From Saprolegnia diclina VS20 (lineage: Eukaryota; Oomycota; Saprolegniomycetes; Saprolegniales; Saprolegniaceae): a stretch of 64,000 nt of DNA. The stretch is from assembly GCF_000281045.1 (NCBI RefSeq), contig NW_008246074.1, positions 1,016,573-1,080,572 on the forward strand. The letters run 5' to 3'. Positions 53,804-64,000 of the stretch are shown piece by piece. The notes beneath the pieces are model-generated. The model was not told where the DNA came from. It made no database searches and saw only the letters and a program-made list of their open reading frames with translations. Made by a program: the position numbers and the translations under genes. Each line of letters begins with the position of its first letter. The stretch's first letter is position 1.

Positions 53804-54888
53804 TTAGAGAGTCACTTCCTTGTGCTTGGGCGACGGCGACGGACTCGCATGGCCGTCAAACGCGGCGTCGCCGGCGGACGACTGACGCTTTGGGGACATT
53901 TGCATGACCTCCATCTCAATGTGCTTGCTGCCGTTGTCGGCGGCGTTGGAGAGGCGCGCCGCAGCGCGGGTCTTGCGCAAGATGAGAAAGTGTCGGATCG
54001 AGATCACAATCGAGAGCTAATTCCATAGTATTCCTTTCGGCCAAAGGCGACAAGGAGCGGCGTGCGTACCGCCGCCGCAAGCCCGCCAGCGATCGTGATG
54101 AGCGTCTTCCACAGCGGCGTGCCCGAACACTCGGGTGGCCCCGACCAGTCGGACACGCATTGGCACTGGCCGTCTACCGCGGTGCTGTCAAGCCTACGCT
54201 GTAAAGTAAACGCGCTTACCGACGACAACACCACGAATCGTGTTGCACGCCACGTTGTTATTGGCGGGCGACTTGGTGCTGCTTGTCGGTTCAGGGGTCG
54301 TGGTGCTACTGCCGCTGGGCGTCGGCGACAGCGTCGTAGCTGGAAAGGTCGAGCACACGGCGCCAGACGTCCCCGTCACCTGCAAAGACACTCGAGTATG
54401 GGCCAACGCTCAGCTTGCATGATGCGTCGTACCGTGACCTTGGTCTCGGTCGAGACGGAGTTGCAAATGTCGGCGCCAAACCCGCGAAAGTAGAGCGTGC
54501 CTGGGTACTGCGGGCAGATGCTAAAGGTATTCGTGCCCGACTTGGTCGCGGCTGGTGACGTGGCGAGCGCTAGGCCCGTCTTGGCTTGGTTGGGTGCAAA
54601 GGTCACATACGTGACGGTCGCTGCGCTTGGCCACTGGATTTGGAGAAGTTGGCCGGTCGTCGCCCCGATCGCGGTGCCGTCGAACGTGACGCCGGCCGTC
54701 GGCAAGATCGTCGGCACCCCCAGCGGCGTCTTGTCGCAGTTGAAGCAGCAGTACTGAATGGCCTCGCACGCAGGGTACTGCATCGCATCGGCGGCAAAGT
54801 TGGTGACGCCGTTGAGGCACGTGCCGCAGCACATGTCACCGGCGACACCGCCCCACGCAGCGCAGAGAACGACCACGAGCAGGAACAT
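53804..54888 (-). CDS. Single-pass Cys-rich membrane protein, family member 1
   Basis: About 305 residues in four exons. Signal peptide MFLLVVVLCAAWGGVAGD, then a Cys-rich ectodomain (MCCGTCLNGV, AIQYCCFNCD, ICPQYPGTLYFRGFG), a Thr/Ser/Pro-rich linker, an EGF-like end (VDGQCQCVSDWSGPPECSG), a transmembrane helix (LWKTLITIAGGLAAALSIVI), a basic stop (RHFLILRKT) and a short cytoplasmic tail ending KHKEVTL. Introns follow TKVT, VVV(G) and GLAAA. It is related to the genes at 55693 and 57230; this copy has the most introns and an inverted orientation. The function is unknown; the layout suggests a cell-surface receptor or adhesion protein. Confidence 0.82.
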
Positions 54889-55692
54889 GATCGGGCGACG
54901 AAAGGGAGAGCGACTGGAAGGTTAGGAAGCCCAGCGTTTTATCGAAGCTTCGCTGGCCGGAGAAGACGACGAGGACGTTGCTCTCGTAACGACGCTTCCA
55001 CGTTCGACGAACGGCCATGCTCCCAGCTCATGCTCCCATGTTCAAGCGCAAGGGCAATGATGTCCTCCTTGCTGCATTGCGCACGTGGATACAGTGTATG
55101 CATTGCGTCGCCAGCGCAACTCGTTTTCTCTGAAAACAGGCTTGGTTCGCAACCATTGGCCAGATATTTGCTGCAGCACGACCAGTGGATTGCAAGATCC
55201 ATCCGAAACCCATACAAACATCAAGTCGTTTCTGTCTCACCGTCAAAAGCAGCAATGATCCGATCGGGTTCAGTCCACTGGAACCAAACGCCGTACACTG
55301 TATTGGATGTGACAAAAGGGCAGCGGCAGAGCACCACCTCGATGATCCCGCGCTGTGCGTACTGTATGTGGACAGCGTTTGGTGAGGTTGCTCCTACCTT
55401 TGCAGCACCGCTACCGATTTTGAGGAGGCGTTGCTGCGCTGTGAATAATCCGCGACCAGTGCTGCAATGCTGTTTCTCACGACGTCAGAACCCATGATAG
55501 CGGGTTGTGTGTGGCAAGCTCTTTCCTCGCTGCCAACGGAAGAACGTGGCGAACGTCTGGCGCTTGGCGGTTCGAAGGGGCACTGAATACAAACGCCCGT
55601 CAAAAAACCAAATAGGTCAACTCCTGGGACAATCCGCCGGCTTGGTCCAGTGGTTGTTGGTGCCATTTAGAAATTACTAGACTATTGGGCTC
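54889..55692. other. Divergent intergenic region between family members 1 and 2
   Basis: 800 nt with several short overlapping frames on both strands. None resembles a known family. Confidence 0.4.
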
Positions 55693-56721
55693 ATGATCCT
55701 GCGGTCGCTCCTGTTGCTGCTGCTCGCCGCCTTCGTGCACGCCCAAGTGTGCTGCCACGTCTGTCTCGCCAACCTCGGGCCCTCTAGTTACGATCCTACC
55801 GTGTTTGCCCAGTGCGACAAGAAGACGCCCGGGTGCTGCTTCTGCGATGCGCAGCTCACGATCGCCGCACCTGCCTTCTCGTCGTCCCAGCAGCAAGGCA
55901 CGTGGCAAAAGGTCGCATGGTCGGGCGTCTCCAAGGTCACCAAGGTCAACGTTCCCAAGGGTTCCGAATCGGCGTCGCACCCGCAGCTCACGATGATGTT
56001 GTCGCCGGTCCAGCAAGACGCTGCGGGCAACTACCTCTTCTGCTCCGACACGCCGGGCGAGACGCTCTTCCGCGGCTGGGGCCCGCTCGCTAACACGTAC
56101 CCGAGCAACTGCACGGCGCTCTCGGCGCAGTTGTCGATCACGATCACGGCCGGCACGGGCAAGTGCAGCGACGCGTCGCCGACGTCCACATCCCCGACGA
56201 CCAAGCCCGGTGGCGCGTCGTCCCAGGCTGGCAGCTCGAGTGGTGTCACAAAGGCTCCGACTGTCAAGTGCGATGCCAACCGCGGCTACGTTGACAGCGA
56301 CAACAAGTGCCAGTGCCTCAGCGACTACTCGGGGCCGCCCACGTGCGACGGCATGGCGCTCTGGAAGATCCTCGTGTCGGTTGCTGGCGGCCTAGCAGCG
56401 CTCTTCTCGATCGTTGTCTCGGTGCGCCAGTTTATCCTCTTCCAGCGCCGCAAGCGCGAGGAAGATGAGCTCGCCAACGCCCCGGTCGACCAGTCGTCCA
56501 AGAACTTTGATACAATGTACGCAATGCCGGCGTCGCACGAGTACTACGACTCGGTCAACGTCAACGCAACGAGCAGTCGGCACACGGACGCGTCGCGCGA
56601 CGGTGTCCGTTCGTCCGAAGACAGCCGCGTTCGCCCGTCTCTGCCCGAGTCCGATGCCCGGTTCACGGGTGACGCCGACGGGCGCTACAAGCCGCGCGAG
56701 TCCAAGGAGTACACGCTCTAA
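55693..56721 (+). CDS. Single-pass Cys-rich membrane protein, family member 2
   Basis: 342 residues, uninterrupted. Signal peptide MILRSLLLLLLAAFVHAQ. The ectodomain has the same cysteine blocks as its paralogs (VCCHVCLANLGPSSYDPT, CDKKTPGCCFCD, YLFCSDTPGETLFRGWGP), a Ser/Thr/Pro linker, an EGF-like KCQCLSDYSGPPTCDG, the transmembrane helix LWKILVSVAGGLAALFSIVV, a basic RQFILFQRRKRE and a long cytoplasmic tail with several Tyr residues, ending RESKEYTL. It has no intron at the position where member 3 has one after AAL, indicating intron gain or loss after duplication. Confidence 0.87.
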   Translation: MILRSLLLLLLAAFVHAQVCCHVCLANLGPSSYDPTVFAQCDKKTPGCCFCDAQLTIAAPAFSSSQQQGTWQKVAWSGVSKVTKVNVPKGSESASHPQLTMMLSPVQQDAAGNYLFCSDTPGETLFRGWGPLANTYPSNCTALSAQLSITITAGTGKCSDASPTSTSPTTKPGGASSQAGSSSGVTKAPTVKCDANRGYVDSDNKCQCLSDYSGPPTCDGMALWKILVSVAGGLAALFSIVVSVRQFILFQRRKREEDELANAPVDQSSKNFDTMYAMPASHEYYDSVNVNATSSRHTDASRDGVRSSEDSRVRPSLPESDARFTGDADGRYKPRESKEYTL

Positions 56722-57229
56722 GCCCATCGTCATACTATGAAGATCACCTCGGTCCGCCGGCCATGGGTTCCGTCCGTCCTGCCAGCTCATCATTCCATCT
56801 TATTTATTCGGTGATTTGTCGAAGAAGCGTGTTCGTATTAAAAATTCGAGCTTTATTACACCGTATCCGGATGTAGTCGGCAGCATACAAACGGCCAGTG
56901 ACGATGGGTCCGACACCGGATACTGGGTGTGTCACTGACCGCCTGTGTATTATTTTACCGCTTGCATACAAATCCCAAGATACTTTTATTGCAACACGGC
57001 TTCGCGGTGTTACGAGAAAGCACGTGGCGAGACACCTATGCGTAACACGATGCCTATTTTTATTCCGGTTTTGATCTCAACTTGGCATTCTATGACAGAA
57101 AAAGGTATGGCGTTGTTTGAATATGCGCATTAAATAACGTCGCATTATTTCTCCGGATCTGCACGCGGCCATCCTTTCCAAGTCGAGGACGACCGGCGCA
57201 TTTTGCAGTCTGTGACTTGCAGCACCAAC
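56722..57229. other. Intergenic between family members 2 and 3, with CCGGAT elements
   Basis: AT-rich. ATCCGGAT at 56865-56872 and ACCGGATA at 56915-56922 lie in the middle, and TCCGGAT at 57152-57158 lies 72 nt before the next start codon. No gene is recognised. Confidence 0.45.
57152..57158. promoter_or_regulatory. CCGGAT element upstream of family member 3
   Basis: CTCCGGATCT, with core TCCGGAT at 57152-57158, ends 71 nt upstream of the start codon at 57230. Confidence 0.45.
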
Positions 57230-58273
57230 ATGCGAGCCATTAGCGTCGTCTTCGCCCTTCTGGCCGCCTTGGCGCCGCCGGCCGAGTCTGCCGACGCGTG
57301 CTGCGCCGTCTGCCTAGGCACGCTTGGCCCGGCCACGTACGATGTCACCGACTTTAGCCAGTGCAGCGGCAAGCAGCCCGGCTGCTGTTTTAATTGCGCG
57401 CCCGACGCGACGATCTCAAGCCCTGCGTTCCAGGCCACGATGGCCGCCGCGACGTGGCAAACCGTGACGTGGGCCGACCCCGCCAAGGTGACCAAGGTCG
57501 ATCTCGTTGGCACGGCGTCCACGACGGCCCATTCACGGCCACAGCCCAAGGGCGTGCAAGTCGAGAAGGACGCCAAGGGCAACTACATCTTTTGCCTTGA
57601 TACCGCTGGTGTGATCCTTTTCCGAGGCTTCGGAAAGGACCCGACGGGCTCGGCCTGCCAGCAGATGTCGAGCGAGCTCTCCATTACGGTCACGGCCGGG
57701 GCGGCTGGTGCGACGTGTGCCTCGAAGAAGCCGACGTCGTCGGGCTCGGGCAGCAGCGCGGGTGGCGGCGGCAACAGCACCGCGACGCCCAAGGTCACAC
57801 CGCCGCCTTGCAACCCTCAGCGTGGCTTTGTCAACCAGCAAAACGTGTGCGAATGCACGTCCGACTACTCGGGCCCGCCCGAGTGCAGCGGCCAAGCCAC
57901 GTGGAAGCTCCTCGTGTCGATTGCCGGTGGCGTGGCAGCGCTGGTACGCTCGAATCCTGTTCATGCACCGTCTCTCATTTGTCTTGTGTAGTTTTCCATT
58001 GTGATTTCGGTGCGGCAGTTCATGCTCTTCCGGAAGCGCAAGGAAGAGGAGCGGTTGCTGGCCACCCAGCAGGAGCGCGCAAGCAAGGATGAAGTCGAGG
58101 TCATGGCCATCTCGTCCGGCCCCGACTACTACGACGCCAAGCGCACGCCCAATAACGGCCAGGGACAAAACCAGCGCCCCGCAGCGACCAAGTCGCCGGT
58201 GCCCATGAAGCCGTACCCTGTGGACAGCCACCACAACATGTCGCCCCGGCAAAGCCGCGAGTACACGCTCTAG
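57230..58273 (+). CDS. Single-pass Cys-rich membrane protein, family member 3
   Basis: About 330 residues in two exons. Signal peptide MRAISVVFALLAALAPPAES. Ectodomain blocks are ACCAVCLGTLGPATYDVTDF, QPGCCFNCAPDA and YIFCLDTAGVILFRGFG, then a Ser/Gly linker and EGF-like VCECTSDYSGPPECSG. The transmembrane helix is WKLLVSIAGGVAAL, with a GT..TAG intron, then FSIVISVRQFMLFRKRKEEE. The tail ends SPRQSREYTL. It shares the same architecture and closing residues as members 1 and 2. Family members 2 and 3 are tandem on the plus strand; member 1 is inverted next to them. Confidence 0.87.
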
Positions 58274-58616
58274 TTGCATTAGTTAAATACCTACAAATTC
58301 CATGTTCCGCCTGTCGTTCTTGTACGAGCATGGTCGTCGCCTCCAACGCTCCCAGCGACAGAGCCCAGTTGTTGCATATACCTGCACTGTAGATATCATG
58401 GACGCTCGAGGCTGCCATTGTAGCAGCGCTGCTCACGCTCGCATTGAGATTACTGCCGATCCCTGCCTCTGACGACCGTCGCGTCGCCACTCGAAGCGAC
58501 CACAAGTCGCAAATCAGATCTTATTGCACCTCTATATCAAAAAGACAACGCAGAGCCATGACCAAGGAGGTCTCTTGGCGATGACCGACGATGGCCTGGC
58601 GACGGCAGCGGTCGAA

Positions 58617-59233
58617 TAGCGCTGCAGCATCGAGACAGATGGGGTCGCTGTTGCAGCAGTGGTTCGAGTGCGAGTCGAAACTGGCGACTGGGAGGCTCGG
58701 GACGTAGCCGGCTGCGAGCGGCCCCTGGCTGACGTAGGTGCAGCGCTTCGTCCCCGCGAGGAGATTGCGCGCGGCCTCGTACGGCTCGGTGGCGGCGTCG
58801 ACGTCTTGCATGCTAGAGCTGGAGCTGGAGCTGGCGAGGACGACTGTGGCGAGCCGCTTTGCCAGCGAACCGGATCCGGATTCGGTGGATCGTCAGGACA
58901 GTCGGCGCGGATTGGCTGAAATGACAGAGTGTTGGTCGTTTCCCGCGAGCTCTCCTGCTCGACAGACAGCCAAGCAGGAGACTGCGCTTTGCGGCGCTTG
59001 ATTCATCGTCCTCGCCGACGATGTTGTTGTGGCAGCCGGTATTCTTCGTCTGATGACGTCGCTTGCTCCAAGCCATCATGACCCGAGCTTGCTTCTGGTG
59101 CTCGTTCTGGAGCAAGTGCATCTCAGGATGGTTTCCATCTCAAGGCCCCCACCGCGACGAGTTGTCGTCTCTCGTCGTCTCCCTACCAGTATAGTAGAAG
59201 TACCGCTAGTAGACATAATGATGCTACTCGTAT
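58617..59233 (-). repeat. Inverted segmental duplicate, copy B (truncated gene 5' end)
   Basis: Reverse complement of 6850-7474. It carries the same promoter segment with the CCGGAT element and the same coding start (MQDVDAATEPYEAARNLLAG, start at 58811), but homology stops after about 195 coding nt. The open frame then runs into unrelated sequence, ending at 58521. It is therefore a truncated gene copy with an intact promoter; whether it is transcribed is unknown. Confidence 0.88.
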
Positions 59234-59715
59234 CGGTACGGTACACTTCCCGGTACAGCTCGCATTGCTCATCATCGTTGAATGCGGCATTCTAGTGGCG
59301 GCACATGCCGAAGATAACTGCGGAGTCGAACGGGATAAAAACACGCAACCCTTCGACACCCAAGGAAGCCTCCGCGCATTGACACGCATCGCCGCTTCTA
59401 TGCACACTTATCAACGCTGTCTGAGCTTATCTTGGCACACGTCACCAACAAGGGATCTTACATTGGCTCTGCCAACCCGCGTGCTCGACTCGCAGCCTGT
59501 AGATCCGAATGGGGACTTCAACAAAATGCAATCGTCGCCAGATACAGGTGCGAGCTTCGGGGCTGTGCGTGCCTCTGCTACAGCGTGAAGGCTCCAGCAA
59601 TTGTCCACCGTGGTTTGCGTGCGGTGGGCTTGGGCCAGAGGTCGCTCGCAATACAGCCTGTGGTGCGTTCGGTAGCCTGTAGAAGTATGTATGGTGTTTT
59701 TAGATGCACAGCTAT
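59234..59715. other. Intergenic, no gene recognised
   Basis: Lies between the duplicate and the sterol oxidase 3' end. No coding frame with family resemblance and no repeat noted. Confidence 0.4.
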
Positions 59716-60729
59716 CTATGCCGTCTTGGCCTTCTTGGCATCCGTGTCCTTCTTGACGTACGAGGCGAGGCCGAGCTTGTAGAACGCATCGGACCACGAG
59801 CTCTTGCCCGTCATGTACTTGATGTGCTGCGCTTCGCGGAACTGGACGTCGGTGCCAAAGACCCAGTCCCAGATCGTGAAGAAGGACGCGTAGTTGCAGT
59901 CGAATTTTTCGTGGTGGTAGTCGTGGTGCACCGGGCCGCCCCAGAACGGCAGCCACGACGTGAGAGCGAACGGAAGGTCGTAGCCCGAGTGGCTATCGAT
60001 CGACTGCATGATGCGCACAACCATCCACACCCAGAGCGTGAGGAGGTGGCGTGTCAACAGCAGCGGACCAAGGAACGTGCCGAGGCCAAGGATTAGCGTC
60101 TCGGCCGGGTGCGCGTACTCGGCCGTGATGCCGAACGGCGCCGCATACTCGTGGTGGAGCTTGTGGATGTACTTGTAGATCTTCTTCCAGTGCAAGAAGC
60201 GGTGGGCCCAGTAGTTGTAAAAGTCTTCGAGGACTGCCGAGACCATGACCTTCCAGAAGATCGTCCACGCGGTCGGGAGCGGCGCCTCCATGCCAAAACC
60301 GAGCATCGTCAAGCTGCTGTGGCTCGAGATCATCATCGGCAGCTGCACAATGACGTGGTTGAACGCAAGGAGCTTGAGGCACTTGGCCGTCATGGCCCAC
60401 GTGTTGGGCTTGTCCTGGATCTTGTACTTTTGAACCCACGGGACGTAGTCGAGCAAAAGGTACGGGATCCAGCCGCCAAAGTAGACAATCTCGTGGAGCA
60501 CGAACGTCAAGCCGGCGTTGATCGTAAACTCGTCGTAGTTGTCGAGCATGTACTGCCAGTACGGCAAGAGAAAGTTGAGCGAGTTGAGCTCGTCGAGCGT
60601 CTCGAGGAGCGTCATGGGCACGGCGCCGGTCGCCGTCGCGTTGACAGCCGACGAGCCGTAGACAGCAGCGACGCAGAAGGCCGAGAGGGCAGCGGCGCCG
60701 CCTGCCACGTTCAGCGCACAGCGGACCAT
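59716..60729 (-). CDS. Sterol C4-methyl oxidase (ERG25/SMO), copy 1
   Basis: Non-heme di-iron membrane oxygenase removing C4 methyl groups in sterol synthesis at the ER. 337 residues, single exon. The start MVRCALNVAGGAAALSAF is the first Met after the promoter; a Met 15 codons upstream is possible. Four or more hydrophobic helices and the three histidine boxes are present: HRFLHWKKIYKYIH, LHHEYAAPFGITAEYAHPAE and HHDYHHEKFDCNYAS. Between them lie family blocks HAxTLILGLGTFLGP-type (TLILGLGTFLGPLLLTRHLL) and VRIMQSIDSHSGYDLPF. The C-terminus KKDTDAKKAKTA is Lys-rich, as in ER-retained proteins. It is divergent from copy 2. Confidence 0.93.
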   Translation of the reverse strand: MVRCALNVAGGAAALSAFCVAAVYGSSAVNATATGAVPMTLLETLDELNSLNFLLPYWQYMLDNYDEFTINAGLTFVLHEIVYFGGWIPYLLLDYVPWVQKYKIQDKPNTWAMTAKCLKLLAFNHVIVQLPMMISSHSSLTMLGFGMEAPLPTAWTIFWKVMVSAVLEDFYNYWAHRFLHWKKIYKYIHKLHHEYAAPFGITAEYAHPAETLILGLGTFLGPLLLTRHLLTLWVWMVVRIMQSIDSHSGYDLPFALTSWLPFWGGPVHHDYHHEKFDCNYASFFTIWDWVFGTDVQFREAQHIKYMTGKSSWSDAFYKLGLASYVKKDTDAKKAKTA

Positions 60730-61439
60730 CGTAGCAAGTTGCAAACTGACTGGGTAGACACCGAAGCATGACACGGCCGCTAATCCACTTGATTACATCG
60801 CACCGTATCCGGATCGCCGGATACACGCCTGACGTCACCCCGGGGCACACCGCCTGTCTATGCGCACCTTTAACGGCGCGCGACGCCTCTTTTCCGCGTC
60901 TCCTGCGGGCTCACCATGGAGCAGCTTCCCATGCGCGAACCATGTGCATGCACCAGTCGTAGGCTTACTGCGCTGGCGGTCCGATGCCTCTCGTGTGGGC
61001 GCCAGCCAACAGCAAACTGGGAACTCACTGCGCATCTTATCCGCGACGGGTCGCTGCAAAGCAAGGCGGACGTAATCCCAGGATACACGCCAGCAATAAT
61101 CACAGCGTTTACCTGTTGATGCAATGTACTTGGCTGTCGTGGCACGGATTTCGAAGCTCGACGATCGACGGGCGCCCTTCGAACAGGCGATGGTGCATAG
61201 CCGCGGTGCGGCTTTGTCGGCGACGTCTATGCAGCGCCTTGCGCTTGACCGCAACAGCACACGCGCATGGTCCTTCGTCGTTTCCTGTCCATGCGACGAC
61301 AAACGCGTCCTGCCCTTACGCCCACCAAACAAGAAAATGCCCCGGGGCACGCTACCTGCGACACTTGGTATACGCCACGGAGAGGTCCCTGGTAATCGCG
61401 CGTGATTACCTTTGCGAGGGCCAGTGAAGACAGCCGAGG
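60730..61439. other. Divergent intergenic region between the two sterol oxidases
   Basis: 710 nt with a CCGGAT pair 78-95 nt from copy 1. The words GGATACACGCC near 60819 and 61081 repeat. No gene is recognised. Confidence 0.45.
60807..60823. promoter_or_regulatory. CCGGAT element pair upstream of sterol oxidase copy 1
   Basis: TATCCGGAT at 60806-60814 and GCCGGATA at 60816-60823 lie 78-94 nt upstream of the start codon at 60729. Confidence 0.5.
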
Positions 61440-62503
61440 ATGCTTCATTCCGCATTTTCGAAGACGAGCATGGAAGCGTGGAACGCGACGTTGCTCGAGC
61501 ATGGCATCAACGTGGCGTCGCTCGAGGCGACGTTCCATGAGCTCAACTCGCTTGCGTTTCTCGCGCCGTACTGGCAGGCGATGCTCGACAACTACTCGGA
61601 GTTTGTGATCGTCTCGGTGTTTACCTTTATCTTGCACGAAGCGCTCTACTTTGGTCTTTGGCTGCCGTATCTCGCGCTCGACTACATTCCGTACTTTGCC
61701 AAGTACAAGATCCAGCCGACCAAGCCCAACAACTGGGTCGACACGTCGCGCTGCCTCAAGGGCCTTCTCTTCAACCACGTCGTTGTGCAGCTGCCGATGA
61801 TCCTCTGCAGCGACTTTGGTCTGCGTCTCCTCGGCTTCTCGGCCGCCATGCCGCTCCCGAAAGCGTACGTGGATGCTGCGCATGCTCGGTAGGATGCTCA
61901 TGTGCATGTAGGACGACGATTGCGTGGCAGTGCCTCGTGAGCTTCATCCTCGAAGACTTCTACTTTTACTGGATCCACCGCTTCTTGCACTGGAAGAAGA
62001 TCTACAAGTATGTCCACAAAGGTATGGACAAGTCATTGTGTGCACATGCGATGACTCATGGGATATGCCTAGTCCACCACGAGTACGCGGCGCCGTTTGG
62101 CATTGCGGCCGAGTACGCGCACCCGATCGAGACCATGTTCCTCGGCATTGGCACATTCCTCGGGCCGCTGCTGCTGACGCGCCACCTCCTCACGCTCTGG
62201 GTCTGGCTCGCCGTGCGCTTGTACGAGACGGTCGACGACCACTCGGGCTACGAGCTGCCGTTTGCGCTCTCGGCGTACATTCCGTTCTGGGGCGGCCCCG
62301 TGCACCACGACTTTCACCACGAAAAGTTTGACGGCAACTACTCGTCCGTCTTTACGATCTGGGACTACGTCTTTGGGACCGACAAGGCCTTCCGCGCGTC
62401 GCAGCGCGAGAAGCGCGAGAAGGGCTCGAGCCAGTGGTCCGACTTCTTCGACAAGGTGTTTGGCCGCAGTACTACGTCGACAACCAAGGCCAAGGTCGCA
62501 TAA
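61440..62503 (+). CDS. Sterol C4-methyl oxidase (ERG25/SMO), copy 2
   Basis: About 320 residues in three exons. The start is MLHSAFSKTSMEAWN (61440), with a Met at 61470 as alternative. The histidine boxes are HRFLHWKKIYKYVHK, VHHEYAAPFGIAAEYAHPIE (split by an intron that falls inside the HKVHHE box) and HHDFHHEKFDGNYSS. Exon 1 ends MPLPKA and joins TTIAWQCLVSFILEDF. The C-terminus ends STTSTTKAKVA. It is close to copy 1 in sequence but has two introns that copy 1 lacks, so the copies differ in intron content. The N-terminal 60 residues differ most. Confidence 0.92.
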
Positions 62504-64000
62504 GATTTTATCCGAAGCAGTAACCCACAACTTCTTGACTATCAAATTATCTCGTGTGCAGAGGCATCGTCCGCATGTATGTACGTGAACCAAGCTCGAC
62601 GGCACTGCAGGTCGCTCGGACGCGAGCTCAAGCAAATGCAACGCTCCAGCGTTGAGTCCTTCTCGACACTAGTAGGTTGACAAAGGTGAAAGATTAGAGG
62701 TTGAATAGTACGGCTAATGGAATGCGGTCCTCCACCACCGCAACGAGGACACATCTTTGTGCTTTACTCCGACATACAATTGTAGCAAGCAAGCAAACTT
62801 CATGATCCAACGAGAGGCACGACACTAGGAGGCGGCTAGTCCTCAATAAGCCAAACGTGTTGGATACAAAGTGGATGCTGAAGTGAGCCTCCAGGACTTG
62901 GTCTACTGACAACGGGCAGGGAGTGGCTGCAGTTCACGTCCCAACAAATGCCCATACTACAATATGCTGAACGTTCCGCCGTGGTTGGCAATGGAACATT
63001 CGGCATGAAGATCCTTCCAGGATCTTCAGCAGACAGGATCTATCTTTAGGCTTAGGATACAGCCGCCAAGGTTCCCAGAACCTGAGCTATGCGGGTGGGT
63101 TGTCATGCAGTCGTTTAACTAGCACGGTATCCCAGATATACCACAATCTTCCTCGTTTTGCGCCACAAATGCCATTTCGCCAACGGCCCCAGAGTACTGG
63201 ACGACGGAGCCAATACTTGTATGGTACTCCAGGGCTATTGTTGGTTAGAGTCCTTCGGGACTGGCAATTTGGTCGAAACCAGCACGAGCGGTCGTCGAGC
63301 GTTTGAAACCGTCACTTGATACTAACGCAAGCCATGCTTGATACTCAACACCACCAAGCACAAGAAAATAAGTTATTTCCTCGAGCGTCTGCACGGGACG
63401 CACTGCTGAAGGTATGCGCCGGCCGCCTCTGCGTCAAGGTCGAAGCGACGCTTGGTGGCTTCAAGGGCATCGCGACCACCCTCGTGATCAAAACTGCGTG
63501 ATTTCCATGCTGCCAGTTCCCTCGTCGTTCATCGTACAAGGTCAGCCGGACGCGACCTTTATGTGTCGGCGACACGCGCCTCTTCCGCAGCAAGATCGTT
63601 TGACAAGGGAGTATTGCTGGACTCGGCTGCGTCATCGACAGCTCCAAGCAGCGAGAGCATGCGACCAGTAGATAATGCTGCCCAACGTTTTGTTAGCTTG
63701 GAGTGCTTCTCCGTTGGATACAATGGAGAGGTGGACTCGCTGGTCGTTTGGCGCCATAGACGCAGCAATGAGTCCTGTAAACGCTGTCGTTGATGATGGA
63801 CAGAGGCGGCGGTGGCCAGTGTACCGCGGGAGGGAAGCGGCCGGTGCAACAGTTGTCAGTAGCCAGCGCAGCAAGCCAGCACATGTCTGTCGTGCGTGGC
63901 TGCATTGCTTTGCCGACAGCGATGCAGACGCCCATGTCCTATTATAGACATGGCCGACGACGCCCACGCCACAACTTGCCGGCGCCACAACCGGTCGCGG
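62504..64000. other. Right-edge region, no gene recognised
   Basis: About 1.5 kb with only short open frames on both strands (longest about 118 codons), none with family resemblance. Features may continue outside the window. Confidence 0.4.

Noticed and set aside
62694-62912. Hydrophobic minus-strand frame near the right edge
   Set aside because: 72 codons, no Met-led domain, no promoter element, not supported as a gene.

Overview
The window looks like nuclear DNA of an oomycete, most likely of the Saprolegnia/Achlya/Aphanomyces group. The reasons are: a gene-dense, GC-rich layout; very short introns (mostly about 45-60 nt) with GTACG-like donors and TAG acceptors; canonical eukaryotic genes (CCT5, MOB1, calmodulin, roadblock dynein light chain, anoctamin); and two sterol C4-methyl oxidase genes, which fit sterol-making Saprolegniales better than sterol-auxotrophic Peronosporales. 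Gene structures were worked out by eye from reading frames, splice dinucleotides and family resemblance. No alignment was run.

Left third (1-22 kb): the C-terminal half of an MDR-type ABC transporter runs off the left edge. Then come class II DAHP synthase, a DUF4604 protein and a TIP30-like oxidoreductase that share a short divergent promoter, and a frame-broken gene resembling 2OG-Fe(II) oxygenases whose 5' end recurs inverted near 59 kb. These are followed by FMN-dependent hydroxyacid oxidase, CCT5, a ZC3HC1/NIPA-like zinc-finger protein, a SPRY protein and a coiled-coil protein whose start codons lie only 56 nt apart, and an unknown protein.

Middle (22-42 kb): a very long gene appears to join an eight-helix membrane module to an anoctamin. 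It is divergent from molybdopterin synthase small subunit. Next come two small proteins, a BAR-like protein, a methyltransferase with a repeat-bearing tail, MOB1, a 620-bp PIF/Harbinger-like MITE, a hypothetical protein, a FAIM-like/WW protein, a secreted ricin-B-like protein and a mitochondrial-type ACSF2 acyl-CoA synthetase.

Right third (42-64 kb): calmodulin; an RNA-dependent RNA polymerase of the RNA-silencing type; roadblock dynein light chain; an AFG2/SPATA5L1-type AAA ATPase whose stop codon overlaps that of a convergent DYRK-like kinase (with a 255-N assembly gap inside the kinase); a KIX-HRDC protein; three paralogous single-pass membrane proteins ending in E[VY]TL; the inverted 617-bp duplicate; and the divergent pair of sterol methyl oxidases. 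The last 1.5 kb holds nothing I can identify.

The most unusual non-coding signal is a palindromic ATCCGGAT element placed about 25-80 nt upstream of the start codons of many unrelated genes.
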